From positions 4,698,001 to 4,762,000 of the forward strand of contig JADLSH010000199.1 of the NCBI GenBank assembly GCA_016169945.1: a stretch of DNA of 64,000 nucleotides. Direction: 5' to 3'. The stretch is from Trachythela sp. YZ-2020 (lineage: Eukaryota; Cnidaria; Anthozoa; Malacalcyonacea; Clavulariidae). The translations under genes and the position numbers were made by a program. The notes beneath the pieces were generated by a model. It did no database searches, was not told the origin of the DNA, and worked only from the letters and a program-made list of their open reading frames with translations. Each line of letters starts with the position of its first letter. Positions within the stretch are counted from its first letter, which is position 1. Of the stretch, positions 13,101-22,200 are shown piece by piece.

Positions 13101-13974
13101 CCAAAATAATTTGGAAACCTCAAAAATATAGGCGTCCAATGGTGTTTCCTTCCATATATCCCCTTCTCCTCCAAACCAATGTTGAATGTTATTTGTCATC
13201 AAATACAAGTGCACATCATAATGAGAATAAACATTGGTATTTTGGAAAGGTGGAGTGGGGGATGTGTATCTTAAGATAGATATTATCAATATTGTACACT
13301 TTATCGCAAAATGACATGAACGTACAAATGAATTTTGGCCTTCATTGTAGTGGCTCTCTTTTTCCATACCAAGTATTACCAAAAACGCAAGGTAGCTTCT
13401 AAATCTATATTCCTATTTTGCCTGCATTCCAACTGCGTAGCTGCTGATGTGTACTGTGATGTTGTGCACAAAACACGTATCGTGTTTGCAATGTCACCGG
13501 CTTCATGCTTTTTTAATTCACTGTTCAGAATCATAACGGGTGGCAGATGCGGTTAGTGCGCTGTCCCTTACCTGAGTTAAGCCTGATATACTGCAGGTCG
13601 AGGGCAGGGATTTACTTAGGTTCGGTAAGTAAACGTCAGTGTGCTTGATAAACTCAAGTAAGTAGAGATTCGTTGGTTCCCTCCTGTGCTTCGAGGGTTT
13701 TTCTCCGGGTACTCCGGTTTTCTTCCCTCGCTAAAAACTAACCCTTACGCACTAACCTTGTCCTTAACTAAGGCTTTCCGTCCACCTCAGAGTGGTAAAC
13801 ATAATAAACTAAACTAAACTATAAACACAGTGCATGTTTTGATTCATATCCTTGACTCCTCGCATACAAGTTAAAAATAATAAATATATCCTTTAGTTAC
13901 TGACCTGTGCAGTTCAAGGCACTCGTGCACCTCAAGATGCCCAGCAGAATTCCATAGGTCAAAAGGATCTCCAT
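468..13974 (-). CDS. Gene for a predicted secreted protein of alternating A and B cysteine modules
   Basis: Order on the minus strand: signal peptide (13974-13905), A1 (11334-11134), B1 (9606-9484), A2 (9412-9218), B2 (9123-9001), A3 (8086-7892), B3 (7808-7680), A4 (6010-5816), B4 (5719-5594), A5 (3765-3604 plus 497-468, split by a retroelement). Every internal exon is symmetric phase 1-1, so modules can be added or skipped without breaking the frame. One A-B pair is about 107 residues with six recurrent cysteines (three in A, three in B) and invariant GDHWVPV, NEW and KPSWG motifs. The LC..SK.IC region is loosely like lectin- or Link-type folds, but I cannot name the family. The product is probably extracellular. 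No terminal exon is seen, so the gene likely continues beyond the left edge. It could also be several short genes, but the phase agreement and single signal exon argue for one. Confidence 0.65.
543..3428 (+). pseudogene. Endonuclease/reverse transcriptase ORF, broken
   Basis: The endonuclease begins at about 603 with SHLNIRSL and FDIICLSET, then has GDFNCDW and SDHSM. The RT carries [34 protein letters not shown] and the FADD box (MFADDTNLT). The C-terminal part ends near 3428 with WNSLPKAAK. Two lesions are visible. Just before 2508 the text jumps from IRCG straight to [10 protein letters not shown], so the conserved (V/I)PQGS segment is deleted and a stop is created. Near 2705 one A is missing from an A-run, which shifts the frame from 1 to 0. 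Without both lesions it would be a single polypeptide of roughly 950 residues. No separate ORF1 is seen. Confidence 0.9.
3518..3567 (+). other. 3'-terminal hairpin of the CR1/L2 element
   Basis: CGGTAAC pairs with GTTACCG, and TCAGAT pairs with ATCTGA inside it, with small bulges. The position just before the repeat tail fits the 3' structure recognised by the element's own reverse transcriptase in CR1/L2 families. That role is known for the family and only inferred here. Confidence 0.55.
3604..3765 (-). pseudogene. Exon A5, severed upstream part
   Basis: It is an A-type exon opened by a CAG acceptor in phase 1. Residues include [23 protein letters not shown] and DHWVPV, all shared with A1-A4. 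Right after HWVPV the sequence passes into the 3' tail of the retroelement; the missing end is at 468-497. The reading frame of the remnant is still open, so either the insertion is fairly recent or skipping of this in-phase exon has kept the gene usable. Confidence 0.75.
4041..4106 (+). repeat. (TGCG)n microsatellite
   Basis: About 16 uninterrupted copies of TGCG. It creates an artificial open frame with a repeating RACV peptide. Confidence 0.95.
4122..5445. repeat. Intronic tandem duplication, copy 1
   Basis: It matches 6279-7480 over nearly its whole length, starting at AATAATGATTTTTCGC and ending near TTGTGCAATCGAT. Copy 1 has an extra segment at about 4443-4507 and keeps the part at about 5092-5202 that copy 2 lacks. 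Each copy lies in the intron between a B exon and the next A exon, so the duplicated unit (about 2.1 kb) carried an intron plus one B-A pair. Confidence 0.85.
4954..5154. mobile_element. MITE with GCCTGGTTCACAC termini
   Basis: The left end GCCTGGTTCACACTGGC with AATTTTGTCG is mirrored at the right end by CGACAAAATTGCTC and GTGTGAACCAGGC. There is no coding capacity. In duplicate copy 2 (from about 7120) the same left end is present but the right end is missing. Related short fragments occur near 15110-15140 and 33820-33850. Confidence 0.75.
5594..5719 (-). CDS. Exon B4 of the secreted A/B-module protein
   Basis: Acceptor TTTCAG, donor G|GTATG, 42 codons, phase 1 in and out. The peptide has [17 protein letters not shown] and a closing FCC cysteine pair. 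It is closest to B1 (CKLHSALG), whereas B2 and B3 read CILHSTLG. Confidence 0.75.
5816..6010 (-). CDS. Exon A4 of the secreted A/B-module protein
   Basis: Acceptor CAG, donor G|GTAAGG, 65 codons, phase 1 in and out. It contains [30 protein letters not shown] and SSNEWMQI. It is nearly the same protein as A1 and clearly different from A2 and A3. Confidence 0.8.
6279..7480. repeat. Intronic tandem duplication, copy 2
   Basis: Second copy of 4122-5445, differing by point changes. A 70-base insert at about 6725-6797 is present here only, and the right part of the MITE is missing. A third, partial copy of its 6797-6920 stretch follows at 7488-7610. Confidence 0.85.
7488..7610. repeat. Third partial copy of the intronic repeat
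   Basis: It starts AATAGAAATGCGTTTTGAAGG and runs to AAAATTCCTATAT. It matches 4630-4750 and 6797-6920. Confidence 0.8.
7680..7808 (-). CDS. Exon B3 of the secreted A/B-module protein
   Basis: Acceptor TTTAG, donor G|GTAAC, 43 codons, phase 1 both ends. Motifs: [25 protein letters not shown]. It ends two codons later than B2. Confidence 0.78.
7892..8086 (-). CDS. Exon A3 of the secreted A/B-module protein
   Basis: Acceptor TTTTAG, donor G|GTAAGA, 65 codons, phase 1 both ends. Motifs: [30 protein letters not shown] and LNEWLQI. Almost identical to A2. Confidence 0.82.
8087..9000. other. Intron between B2 and A3
   Basis: 914 bases, AT-rich. The open frames in it show no protein-like motifs and no splice-consistent boundaries. 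No recognised repeat. Confidence 0.5.
9001..9123 (-). CDS. Exon B2 of the secreted A/B-module protein
   Basis: Acceptor TTTAG, donor G|GTAAGA, 41 codons, phase 1 both ends. Motifs: [24 protein letters not shown]. Confidence 0.8.
9218..9412 (-). CDS. Exon A2 of the secreted A/B-module protein
   Basis: Acceptor TTTTAG, donor G|GTAAGA, 65 codons, phase 1 both ends. Motifs: [30 protein letters not shown] and LNEWLQI. It lies only 94 bases upstream of exon B2 in transcript order, so an A-B pair is compact. Confidence 0.82.
9484..9606 (-). CDS. Exon B1 of the secreted A/B-module protein
   Basis: Acceptor TTTCAG, donor T|GTAAGA, 41 codons, phase 1 both ends. Motifs: [25 protein letters not shown]. 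The split codon to A2 becomes TAT instead of the usual GAT, so Tyr replaces Asp at that joint. Confidence 0.78.
9669..9790 (+). repeat. (CTAT)n tract with a SINE 3' end
   Basis: Five to six CTAT units, then AAGGCTTTTTCCGTCCACTG and GAGTGGTAAATACAATAAA. The latter part matches the 3' ends of the SINE copies at 13545 and 38624. Confidence 0.6.
9835..10712 (+). repeat. TTACCAAA-rich TIR element, longer copy
   Basis: The left part matches 252-420 and the right end reads AAATCTGGTCATACTG, inverse of the left terminus at 248. The interior has no ORF. It lies in the intron between A1 and B1 and explains most of that intron's length. Confidence 0.6.
10825..11035. mobile_element. Fold-back MITE of about 211 bp
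   Basis: The two halves are near-perfect inverse copies, from ACCGAGGCTGCGTTTG at the left to CAAACGCGGCCTCGGT at the right, with a short AT-rich centre near 10920. No coding potential. Confidence 0.8.
11134..11334 (-). CDS. Exon A1 of the secreted A/B-module protein
   Basis: Acceptor TTTCAG, donor G|GTAAGG, 67 codons, two more than the other A exons (extra residues near its start), phase 1 both ends. Motifs: [30 protein letters not shown] and SSNEWIQI. It follows the signal-peptide exon in a matching phase. Confidence 0.78.
11500..12200 (-). mobile_element. CR1/L2-type reverse transcriptase fragment
   Basis: Minus-strand peptides in three frames include [18 protein letters not shown], then [13 protein letters not shown] (about 11930), then [20 protein letters not shown] (11740-11800), then an [19 protein letters not shown] thumb segment (about 11560). 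The order is right for a CR1/L2 polymerase. It is truncated at both ends and frameshifted. Unlike the element at 498-3603 it keeps the PQGS motif. Confidence 0.8.
12201..13544. other. Intron 1 of the modular gene, unannotated part
   Basis: No exon-like frame with module motifs and no RNA gene seen. Short direct similarities (GACGAATTAAACGTCTTA-type text at about 12410-12690) hint at decayed repeats. Confidence 0.4.
13545..13822 (+). repeat. tRNA-like SINE, full-length copy
   Basis: The head TGGCAGATGCGGTTAG resembles a degenerate A box, followed by GAGTTAAGCCTGATATACTG. The body has TTTTTCTCCGGGTACTCCGG, and the tail has GTCCACCTCAGAGTGGTAAA and AATAAACTAAACTAAAC. Related copies are at 189, 9720 and 38624. 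Pol III origin is inferred from the head. Confidence 0.65.
13905..13974 (-). CDS. Signal-peptide exon 1 of the A/B-module gene
   Basis: The ATG opens [19 protein letters not shown], a hydrophobic stretch typical of a signal peptide, with likely cleavage after the Thr-Ser-Ala. The exon ends ..NCT plus one base of the next codon at a GTCAGT donor. That is phase 1, exactly what exon A1 needs. The start was chosen because it is the only ATG before the hydrophobic run and sits just downstream of a TATA-like motif. Confidence 0.75.
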
Positions 13975-14002
13975 TGTGTTTTGATTTTATGATTTGAAAT
14001 CC

Positions 14003-14010
14003 CTATATAC
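14003..14010 (-). promoter_or_regulatory. TATA-like box upstream of the signal-peptide exon
   Basis: Minus strand reads GGTATATAGGG about 30 bases before the ATG at 13974. A start site 25-30 bases downstream would give a 5' UTR of only a few bases, which is unusual, so the real start might be farther upstream. Confidence 0.4.
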
Positions 14011-15689
14011 CAGATGTGTCTTCTCACTATGTCAGTCAAATACCAACTGAAGATGATGCTTTTTAACATTAGAGGAAATAGATCGATTGAATCTTGTAGC
14101 TCAGAGCTGAAGAGGAAATTGGTTAGTGCAAACACACAATTGGCATTGACAGATTATACAAATAGAATTTGCATTTTAATTAGCGTCTACTGGCAGACTA
14201 AGTCGTCTTGGAAAGTGAACGAATTATAAGTATCATTAAGCCTCGATAGAATTTTCTTTTTCCCTTTTACAAGTGCAATTTACCGTGAATCGTTAGAAGT
14301 AGAGGAGCGATACTTGTGTATGCAAAACCAAAGATATAGTACTTGAAGTAGAAAGCTTCATAGAGTGACGACTTTATGTCTTTCAAAGTGCGAGCTGAAA
14401 AATACCATTGGTACGGCATTCTATTTTCCGTGAAACGTGAATTGTAATATTTTTTATCTGTGAATCGTGAAATTACCGTTCTATTTTTCGAGAAACGTGA
14501 CCAATACTCCCTCCCCCTTTACCACGCGAGTATGATTAGTCATACGGTAGTCCCGGTGTTTCTATTTAGGTCATTGTTTCAGCTAAATAAACATTAACAT
14601 TTGACGCTGATAACAACTATGTCTATGAGTGCTTATACTTCTTAATAAGTACCTAATTTTGTCCGCTGCCGATCGGTAGGCATGGAATCGGTCGCTGATT
14701 ATGATGGGATTGTATCGTCTTCTATCCCCCATAACCAGGCGAGGAATCATAGATAACTCCCAACCAACGGTACCTCCCCATCCGCGACAAGTCATCTGTT
14801 TAGTAAAGGGAAGATTGTACAACTACTTACCCCAATTGCCCACCTATATGTACTTTTACCTGCCTTTTACCTTGGTGTTGATTGAATACTGGTTAACATA
14901 CTATGAATCTCCACATCGAAACGGAGTTGTCTTGGCAGATAAGGTACTGACACACCGGTGAGGGAAGTGCAGCTGAAAGGCATGCTGAAATTCCTTAGCT
15001 AAATATATACGCTCGGATACCGGGATACTTGCTTTAGGACTAATCATAGATATTGTGGTTAGCGAAGCAAATCAGCTTCAGCAAATCCAGTAAATCACGT
15101 ACGTCAGGAGGCGAATCGGATCCGACAAATCAGATGGTGTGAACCAGCTTTTAACTTGTTTTTATGTTATAAAATACATTTATATTAGCATAATTTTCCA
15201 TGTGATCATACAGGCATTTTGACGCTGATTCAGACTCTATTATGCTAAGAATCTGTAGACAGTAGCCAGTCATTGTCAAAGTGCATTTGCCACACATGTT
15301 TCATCATTACCCATATGCTATTCTAAGTTTTATTCATGTTTTTAAGTTAATTCACTGCTCTGTGCAAAATATACAGTACATTGTTGTACACATTATGCAA
15401 CATATTGGCATAATTATCAATTGACCACTCGTATAGGAAATCCATAAGTCCATAACCAAACAAGCTCCTTGTCATGGTTTAGCAGATCCTAAGCACCAAT
15501 TCATAGTCTGTGGTGTAGGCCAAAATGAAGTACTGTAAAACAGCTTAAAATTGTGTCCTTCAACTTTTCCATGAAGCCTGGATCTAACAACATGTAAGTC
15601 TTCGTAAGTTTTAACTCCTCAGTTGTGGAAAATGTAACAATTCAATAAAGAAACACAAAATGTGAAATACACGCTCTTCTGGGGGAATC
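14011..15689. other. Intergenic region
   Basis: No gene recognised. It includes a stretch (15080-15140) resembling the GTGTGAACCAG MITE family and short AT-rich segments. Confidence 0.45.
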
Positions 15690-16010
15690 CAGGGATGGAT
15701 TTGCAGGGGGGTGCGCACCCCTCCTATGCTTGGCCAAAGGGGTGCAGGAGGGGTGGAAATTCCATATCAAATCTGAAATTTGGATTTGACAGGGCATTTT
15801 CAAATAAAAATCAAATATCTGGTCATTGATAGGCCTTTTGGACCATCGAGGCAATCATTCGTTTCAAAACGTTTCTGACATTACACCCCCTTGACCATGC
15901 AGGAGGTCCAGAGTGATGATTCATCCTATTTTGAAAGCCGGCCACACCCTGCTTTATGACCAGCACCCGCTTAGCACCCCCCCTATCAGATGATGCTGGA
16001 TCCATCCCTG
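15690..16010. mobile_element. hAT-like MITE with 8-bp target duplication
   Basis: The termini CAGGGATGGATTTGC and GGATCCATCCCTG are inverse, and the element is flanked on both sides by the same 8 bases, GGGGAATC (15682-15689 and 16011-16018). Duplications of 8 bp are characteristic of the hAT superfamily. The interior is rich in C and G runs and has no transposase. Confidence 0.85.
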
Positions 16011-16350
16011 GGGGAATCCACACTGGCTAAAATACACACTGTGTCTTGTGAAAGTGAATAATGTCGTTTGTTTGCAATTTAAGACACTTCCCGGATTTTG
16101 CTTAATATTTACTTATTTACAATGGATTACATTGTCCACCTCGATTTCAAGCTATTATTTAATTTGAGTCCACTCAAGCAAATTTGGAAAGTGTCTATAC
16201 TACACAGCTAAACATGTCCTTTCCACTCTTTGTGTTGTTCTCATTCCCTCTTTTCCATGCCTCAGAAGTTAAAATTTGCAATGATCTGGGCTTCACACAC
16301 CAGATATAAAATTTTTAATAAATAGTTAATATATTCCTTATCTCAACGTT

Positions 16351-16547
16351 TTAAGAATTGTTCGTTTCATTTTTCAAATCTTTAGCAGGTTTTCTCCACT
16401 GCATGATGGCAACACCCAACACAACAGAAATGACAGTGAATCCCTGTGCGACAACACGTAACCGCATCATGTGTTGCTGGGTCCGAGAGTTTCCTCTTTG
16501 AAAAGATATTAGGCCATATGTTAAAGCTGTAACTGTCCCAGCAAGAC
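16351..16547 (-). CDS. HIGD2A: HIGD2A-like exon 2 (both membrane segments, stop TAA)
   Basis: Acceptor TTGTATAG. It encodes GLAGTVTALTYGL onwards to the stop. A minus-strand ATTAAA at about 16319-16314 is a possible polyadenylation signal. Confidence 0.85.
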
Positions 16548-18836
16548 CTATACAATAATTAAATAAATTTAATAGGCTGGATCTAATTAGCTCATCTGGT
16601 AAAGGAGGGGGGACACATTTTTGGGTATGATCGATGTACATTTCAACAATGCACCCTAAAACATGATAATTTCAGTATGCATTGGTAATGATGTTGATTT
16701 TTATCTACGGTCTGAGTTTTGCTAGTTATGTGCACCATAACTGCATCCTTCAGTTGCCTGTTACTCATGGACAGTGATAAATCTATACAACATATTTTCC
16801 AACCTTGCTTAGGTATTAGTTGCAAGCTGTAGTGTTTTTCAACTATAAAATTCAACTATAGGCCCTCTGCCAGGAACCGAATCTACGGCCCAGTGTGATT
16901 GGCGCCAGTTGCTAAGAGCTAACCACAAGTTCATGACATATATAATACGATGATGCCAGTGTTTGGTATCAAGGGAAATATTCAAAATTCTTGCATCTCG
17001 CTAAATAGAACTGATAAAATGTAGTGTATATATTAGGCCCTTATGAGTGGACTTTGTTTAAATCATTGAGAAGTGTATTTTTTCTCTTTACAGGCTGATG
17101 TGCAGTATTGCCAAGATTTCCAGTTTGGACATTGTTATTTATCCATTAAATGCACAATGCATCCCAATTTGATCGCATTAGATACCAGACTGCATTTCAT
17201 GCACTCCATGCCGGAGATCTCAGGCATGAGGTTACAAAATTGTTGGCGTATTGGCGAGAGATCACTAAAAAAGAAGTGACATGAGTTCATTGTCATATGT
17301 ATATTCAAAATGGTTCACAAATATTCGGGCAAAATAGATTTATTTAGTCTGAACTTTATAATTTACACTACTGTTTATTTATCTGGTTTGCATATTGTTT
17401 AAAAAATTATGGTTTTTAAGATTAAAATCTGGGTTTTGGACATAATAAAAGATTATAAACTGAACAGATTCGGAAAAAATAGTGGTTATAATTGTTATGA
17501 AGAAGCTTTAAAATTGGCAAAATTTTGGCTGCGCCTATGTGTATATTCACAGTATAACTTCAAGAATATGATGTCAACAGTATATAAAACACACCAGATT
17601 AGCTATCTTCATAAATTTTATATGGATTTTAGTCCCCAAAATTGAAATCTCTGATGTACTGGCGTGAGGGATCGTAAATGTCGGCGTATCTCCGGCGTAG
17701 AGTTTACATGGAATGCACCCTGGAATGCCTGGATTAGATAGAGTAGTGCACATTGTGCTTATAAAACTGCTTAATGGTCAACAAAAGGCATTAGAAGATA
17801 GACTGGTTAACCCATTACCACCCCATACTTTCCCCTCACAAATATATTATTTCAGGGCCTTTTTTAAGAATTCATCAGTGGGGGGCCATCAGCTAAAAGG
17901 GATCTAACAAGGCGACAGTGAACTGGAGCTTGTAGGAGGGTGTGGGGGTCCTCAGTCCCCCAGAAATGGGGGTCCTCCCCCAGCCTGTGGCTTGATTTCC
18001 TGCATTTAAGTTACAGTTTTTTTTATACATCACATCTAGACAGACTGAGCTTTCAGTATAGAAGCAAGGTTCTTGTTATGGGAATTTTAAAACACTCTTC
18101 TGAACAAAGTCATTATCCCCTTTTTTGTTTATATTTTAGACAAAAGGGACCTTATTTCAGACCTTCCAACTTGGCCACTTGAAAATGAGTGAGAATGTAG
18201 GTCTACAGTACCTAGTATGGGCCAACCCTCCCCCCTAATCCAAAACCTACAGATATCGGCATTATTTGGAAACCTACAGATTTCAGCCATTGTTATTTAA
18301 AATTTTGGCGCTCTTGAGCTTCCGTGTTTTTGGTCAGCGCACAAACAACATGCTCAATTAGTAACACTTCATATTATAGCCATTGATTTATTTATATTAT
18401 AGCTAAACGTATGAACCCTTGTTCTATGGTATGAACCATAGAAATAATAGATATGAAAATGGAATGCGTACAAAAGAAATTGTCGCCACAAAATGGCGGA
18501 TTTATAAGGGTATTTTGACTCGTTCCAGACTCCTGTGTGAACCAGTGACTCTAACCAAGAGCAATATGCCTAGAGTTTATGCCTTAGGGACCGGATGGGG
18601 GAGGGGATGGGGGGGGGGGCTGATCATATGGCCAATGTATGCTTTTTTAATAAATCAATGATAGTGGAATTGTTGATAATTTATATTGATGAGCCCTTTA
18701 TATTGGGTTATTAAATATCAATATACTCACCAAATGGAACAAATGGATTCTCCTTGCATTTCCGCCAAATTTTTTCCTTTGGTGATTCTGGTCTATAGCT
18801 GAACCAGAAATCATCAGCCTCTTCTTCTGGTTTCAT
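16351..18836 (-). CDS. HIGD2A: HIG1 domain protein, HIGD2A-like
   Basis: Two exons, 18836-18731 and 16547-16351, join in phase 1 (donor G|GTGAGT, acceptor ATAG|GT) to give 100 residues; human HIGD2A has about 106. The N-terminus is acidic and hydrophilic (MKPEEEADD), then KCKENPFVPFG leads into a first membrane segment (about 36-58), the loop FQRGNSRTQQHMMRLRV and a second membrane segment (AQGFTVISVVLGV), with a basic tail. HIG1 type 2 proteins sit in the inner mitochondrial membrane and help assemble cytochrome c oxidase and supercomplexes. The gene is head-to-head with MRPL35. The HIGD1 versus HIGD2 choice rests on the RGNS...AQGFTV loop and the length, and would be settled by a tree. Confidence 0.85.
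16548..18730. other. HIGD2A-like intron
   Basis: 2.2 kb. An open frame on the plus strand at 17073-17279 follows an acceptor-like TTTCTCTTTACAG, but the peptide is not recognised. G- and C-run text at 17935-17990 and 18595-18620 resembles the interiors of nearby MITEs. No nested gene is convincing. Confidence 0.45.
18731..18836 (-). CDS. HIGD2A: HIGD2A-like exon 1
   Basis: The ATG gives MKPEEEADDFWFSYRPESPK, continuing to ENPFVPF and a split G codon at GTGAGT. Confidence 0.82.
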
Positions 18837-19161
18837 ATTTTGACTTTAATAAGAATATTAATGGTAAAGTATTGATCAAATTTGATCAAAAACGTACTGT
18901 CTTGATTTTTTTATTTTTTCAAAATACTGCTGTGTTTCCACTGTATGCAAAATTTCTAATTTAAAAATAATTTAGGAAAAAAGATAGAATTGAAAGAATT
19001 TGACAGAAACGATTACAGGAATAGGATTTCTAAAGATGTACAGGATACAAACTGCTATTCAAGTTTGTTCAAAGAAATTTGGGCACAATATATTTTTTAT
19101 GAATTTAATTTCAGTTCAAACCTCCAGGAAAATTGATGAAGTGGAAGTTTCAAAATCCAAG
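18837..19161. promoter_or_regulatory. Putative bidirectional promoter, HIGD2A-like / MRPL35
   Basis: 325 bases separate the two divergent start codons. The segment is AT-rich without an obvious TATA box in either direction, so one shared promoter for two nuclear genes of mitochondrial proteins is likely. This rests on arrangement alone. Confidence 0.55.
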
Positions 19162-19252
19162 ATGGCAGCGACATGGAGTGTTTTACGTTTTGTAAATTCT
19201 AGATTTTCTACGACGTTTTCTGGATTGAGGCTTGGATTTACAAGCGCAGAAA
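19162..19252 (+). CDS. MRPL35: MRPL35 exon 1 (targeting sequence)
   Basis: Ends ..FTSAE plus one base at donor A|GTAAGA. The neighbouring in-frame stop after the donor supports splicing here. Confidence 0.82.
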
Positions 19253-22200
19253 GTAAGATTTAGACTTGCTGTAAGCATAAACTTAGTCGTTGTGTGTTGT
19301 TGCATCCTCTAAAATAGTAAAATGTGATGTACATGTGCAAGAAAATGTACTGTACATACCGTCATGATATGTGAACAGTTGCAAATGAAAAAATTGTTGT
19401 ATACTTGTATGCAACGGGATGACATCCTTATAGGGCTGTTTACATGAGCCCTGTTTGCCTGGCTTGTCCATTAAATGGAGCGCCTGCTACATACTAATTT
19501 CCTTTACAAAACAATTGCACTTTACATGCAGACAGGGCCAGCCAGTGTTTAGCTGGGATTTCACTTGAGTCAAATTTGTCCATGTAAAGTCTCCAGCCCG
19601 GGTAACCGGGCTAGCAAAAATACCTCATGTAATGTTCAAAAATATTTATCCAATGCATATTTTTCTGGATAACATTTGATTTCCTTACTTGTTCTTGTTG
19701 CTTAGCGGCCACATCCATATTCAAGTTGACGTTTTGGGTGGGTAGGTGGGTCAAAACTATTATGCTGTGATGCTTTTAGGGTTTATACCGTGGCAAAATG
19801 AAATTTTAAAATATCTTACCATAAGATATGCCATGCTTGATGTTTTCAAGGCTGGGTGTGTTTATATAAAATGGCTAACAGGGTCCGCCTCGGCTAGCGG
19901 GCTCATATAAACAGCCCCTAATTTGATCCATTACTGCCATTTGCAAGCTACCTGTAGGCTGGAGAATTTTCAAACGTTTGTTTATGTTTTAAACGAGCAT
20001 GTTTGACCGGAAAACGTCGGCGTTTCATTCCCAACCAATCAAGTTTGACTTGGAAGCCCTTCAAGTTTTGACAGGTCCCGCCTTCACGTTTCGTGTTTTA
20101 TTTATAGTACAAGTGTTTTGGATAAAATAAATGAAAAATTAAGTGGTTTACTTTTTTGGTATAATATATGAAGTAAGCAAGAAAGGACGAGTCTACATGC
20201 CAGGGAAAGCAATTGATAATGATTTGAGGTGCTTAATTATTGATAAATGTATAGCGGCTGGAGGAAATCGTGTTACAGAAGAATTGCCTGTTCCCTTAAA
20301 AGCCATAGTGATTGCCAATGAAGTCAATGTTAGTGAGAATACTGTCATGCGGATATGGCGACGATTTTGCACTGATAATGTTGAAACACCACGCAGAAAA
20401 GTGGTGTCTTTTCAAGCAAGTTAACTGATGGAGAGCTGGAACTTATTGAGGTACTTAAGTGTACTAAAGGCTCTATTTCGCTTCGAGAACTTTACGATAT
20501 TTTGGAAGATTTTGGTGATACTGAAGGAAATATTTCTTTATCTGCAATCTCAAGAGCGGTTCGAAACAGGCTACCGTCCGGTCATCGTTACACAAGAAAA
20601 CGAATAACTCCTGTTGCGTTAGAACGTTTCACTGATAACAATATGTTGTATACCCAACTGTTTATAAATTATCTGTACTCAAAGGATCCTAGAAAACTGA
20701 AATATTTTGATGAGTCTGGGGTAAAAACACCAGACGTAGGCACTCGACGTTATGGACACGCTGTCTTGGGAAAACGTTGTGTTGAAGTAACCAAAAAAAT
20801 GGAATCGCCAAATCTTACTTTGAACATGCTCGTGTCGCTTAATGGAGTGGAGTACTACAACAATTGCCTCGAATAACACGGTCTTTTATACTTATCTTTT
20901 ATACTTAGTTCGAACCCATTTATACTGTATTAGTGTAAGTTCAGAATAGTTTCGAGAACAATAAACATCAAGAAGTATATAAAAAATTACCAAACCACGA
21001 TAGAAACAGTTTCAACAGTTCTTTGAGGATAAAGACAAAAGAAGTTTGGCAGTTTCATTAACGTCTTCATCTGATGATTCACTAGTTTTACTGGCTGTGC
21101 TGGTAGTATGAACATTATAATTATGCAGTTTCAGCCTGAAAACCGTGCGGGAAAACATTGGCCTGTGTATCCATTACCGCAGGGATGGGCAAGTGTAATA
21201 TACTTTGTCTTAACACCATTTGAAGCAGCTCTTTCTCTTCGTCTTCATTTTGTGGAGCACAACGATACCTGAAGGGGAGTTCCTGTGAGACTGAACTTGG
21301 CATGGAAGCTGGAAACTCAATGCCACGGTTTTCTAGTTCTGACCTTTCAGGATTTTTCGACCGAGACTTGGCGTGGTATAATGGAGCCTTTAAAAGGGGT
21401 TCTTCTTGAGCAAGTCTCAATATGTCGGACAGTTTGTGCTTAGGAGGAATTTTACCTCCAAAGTTTCGTTTGCAGTAATTTTCGATCAAATATACGTGCC
21501 TGCGTATAAGTGACCAATCTTGTATCCACTACTAAAATATTCCTCTTCACTTTCATCTAGCAAGGTCTTTTCAATCTTGTTCGTCAGTGTTTGTTGTATT
21601 TGACTACTTGCTTCTCGTTTTTGCGCAATGTTTCGTTCGAGATTCTCAATTTCTTTTTTCAATTTTTGAATTCCCAATCATAGCTGCTTCTTGTTTACTT
21701 CACTAGGGTGCAACTTTTCTTCGCCACAACTATAAACAGACTGACATGGTCCATAATTACAGTTACGTGAAGTATGCCCTAAACGTAGATGACATGTACG
21801 GCACAAATTTCCATCGCTTGGCGTAGATTGAACTTGAGCAAGCCTCTCCGCAATCGTTTCCTCTTTAGCTTGAAGTTGCCGGAGTTCTGCTTTTTTGTCT
21901 TCAACATCTTTAACCGCCTTGTTTAAATACCGTTGTAAGGGTGTTTGAAATTCGCTTTCCACTTTAGACGGAAACGTTTCTACATCAGGCTGGCAAGTAT
22001 CCGATCCCATTAATTCCAAAACATCTGGATTGGCAGGAAACTCCAATCTTCGTTTTTCAAACCCGCTCTTACTATGTCGACCACGTTTTCTGGGAGGAGA
22101 CGTGAATTCTGAAACTTTAGGGGACGTAGGCTTGTTTTGTTTGTGGTGGGTCGGGGTAAAGTCGTTGTCAATCCTCAAACAAACACGTACAATATCGTCT

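Noticed and set aside
19000..19161. N-terminal extension of the MRPL35 exon 1 frame
   Set aside because: In-frame upstream text is not targeting-like and would move the start far from the usual length; probably 5' UTR or promoter.
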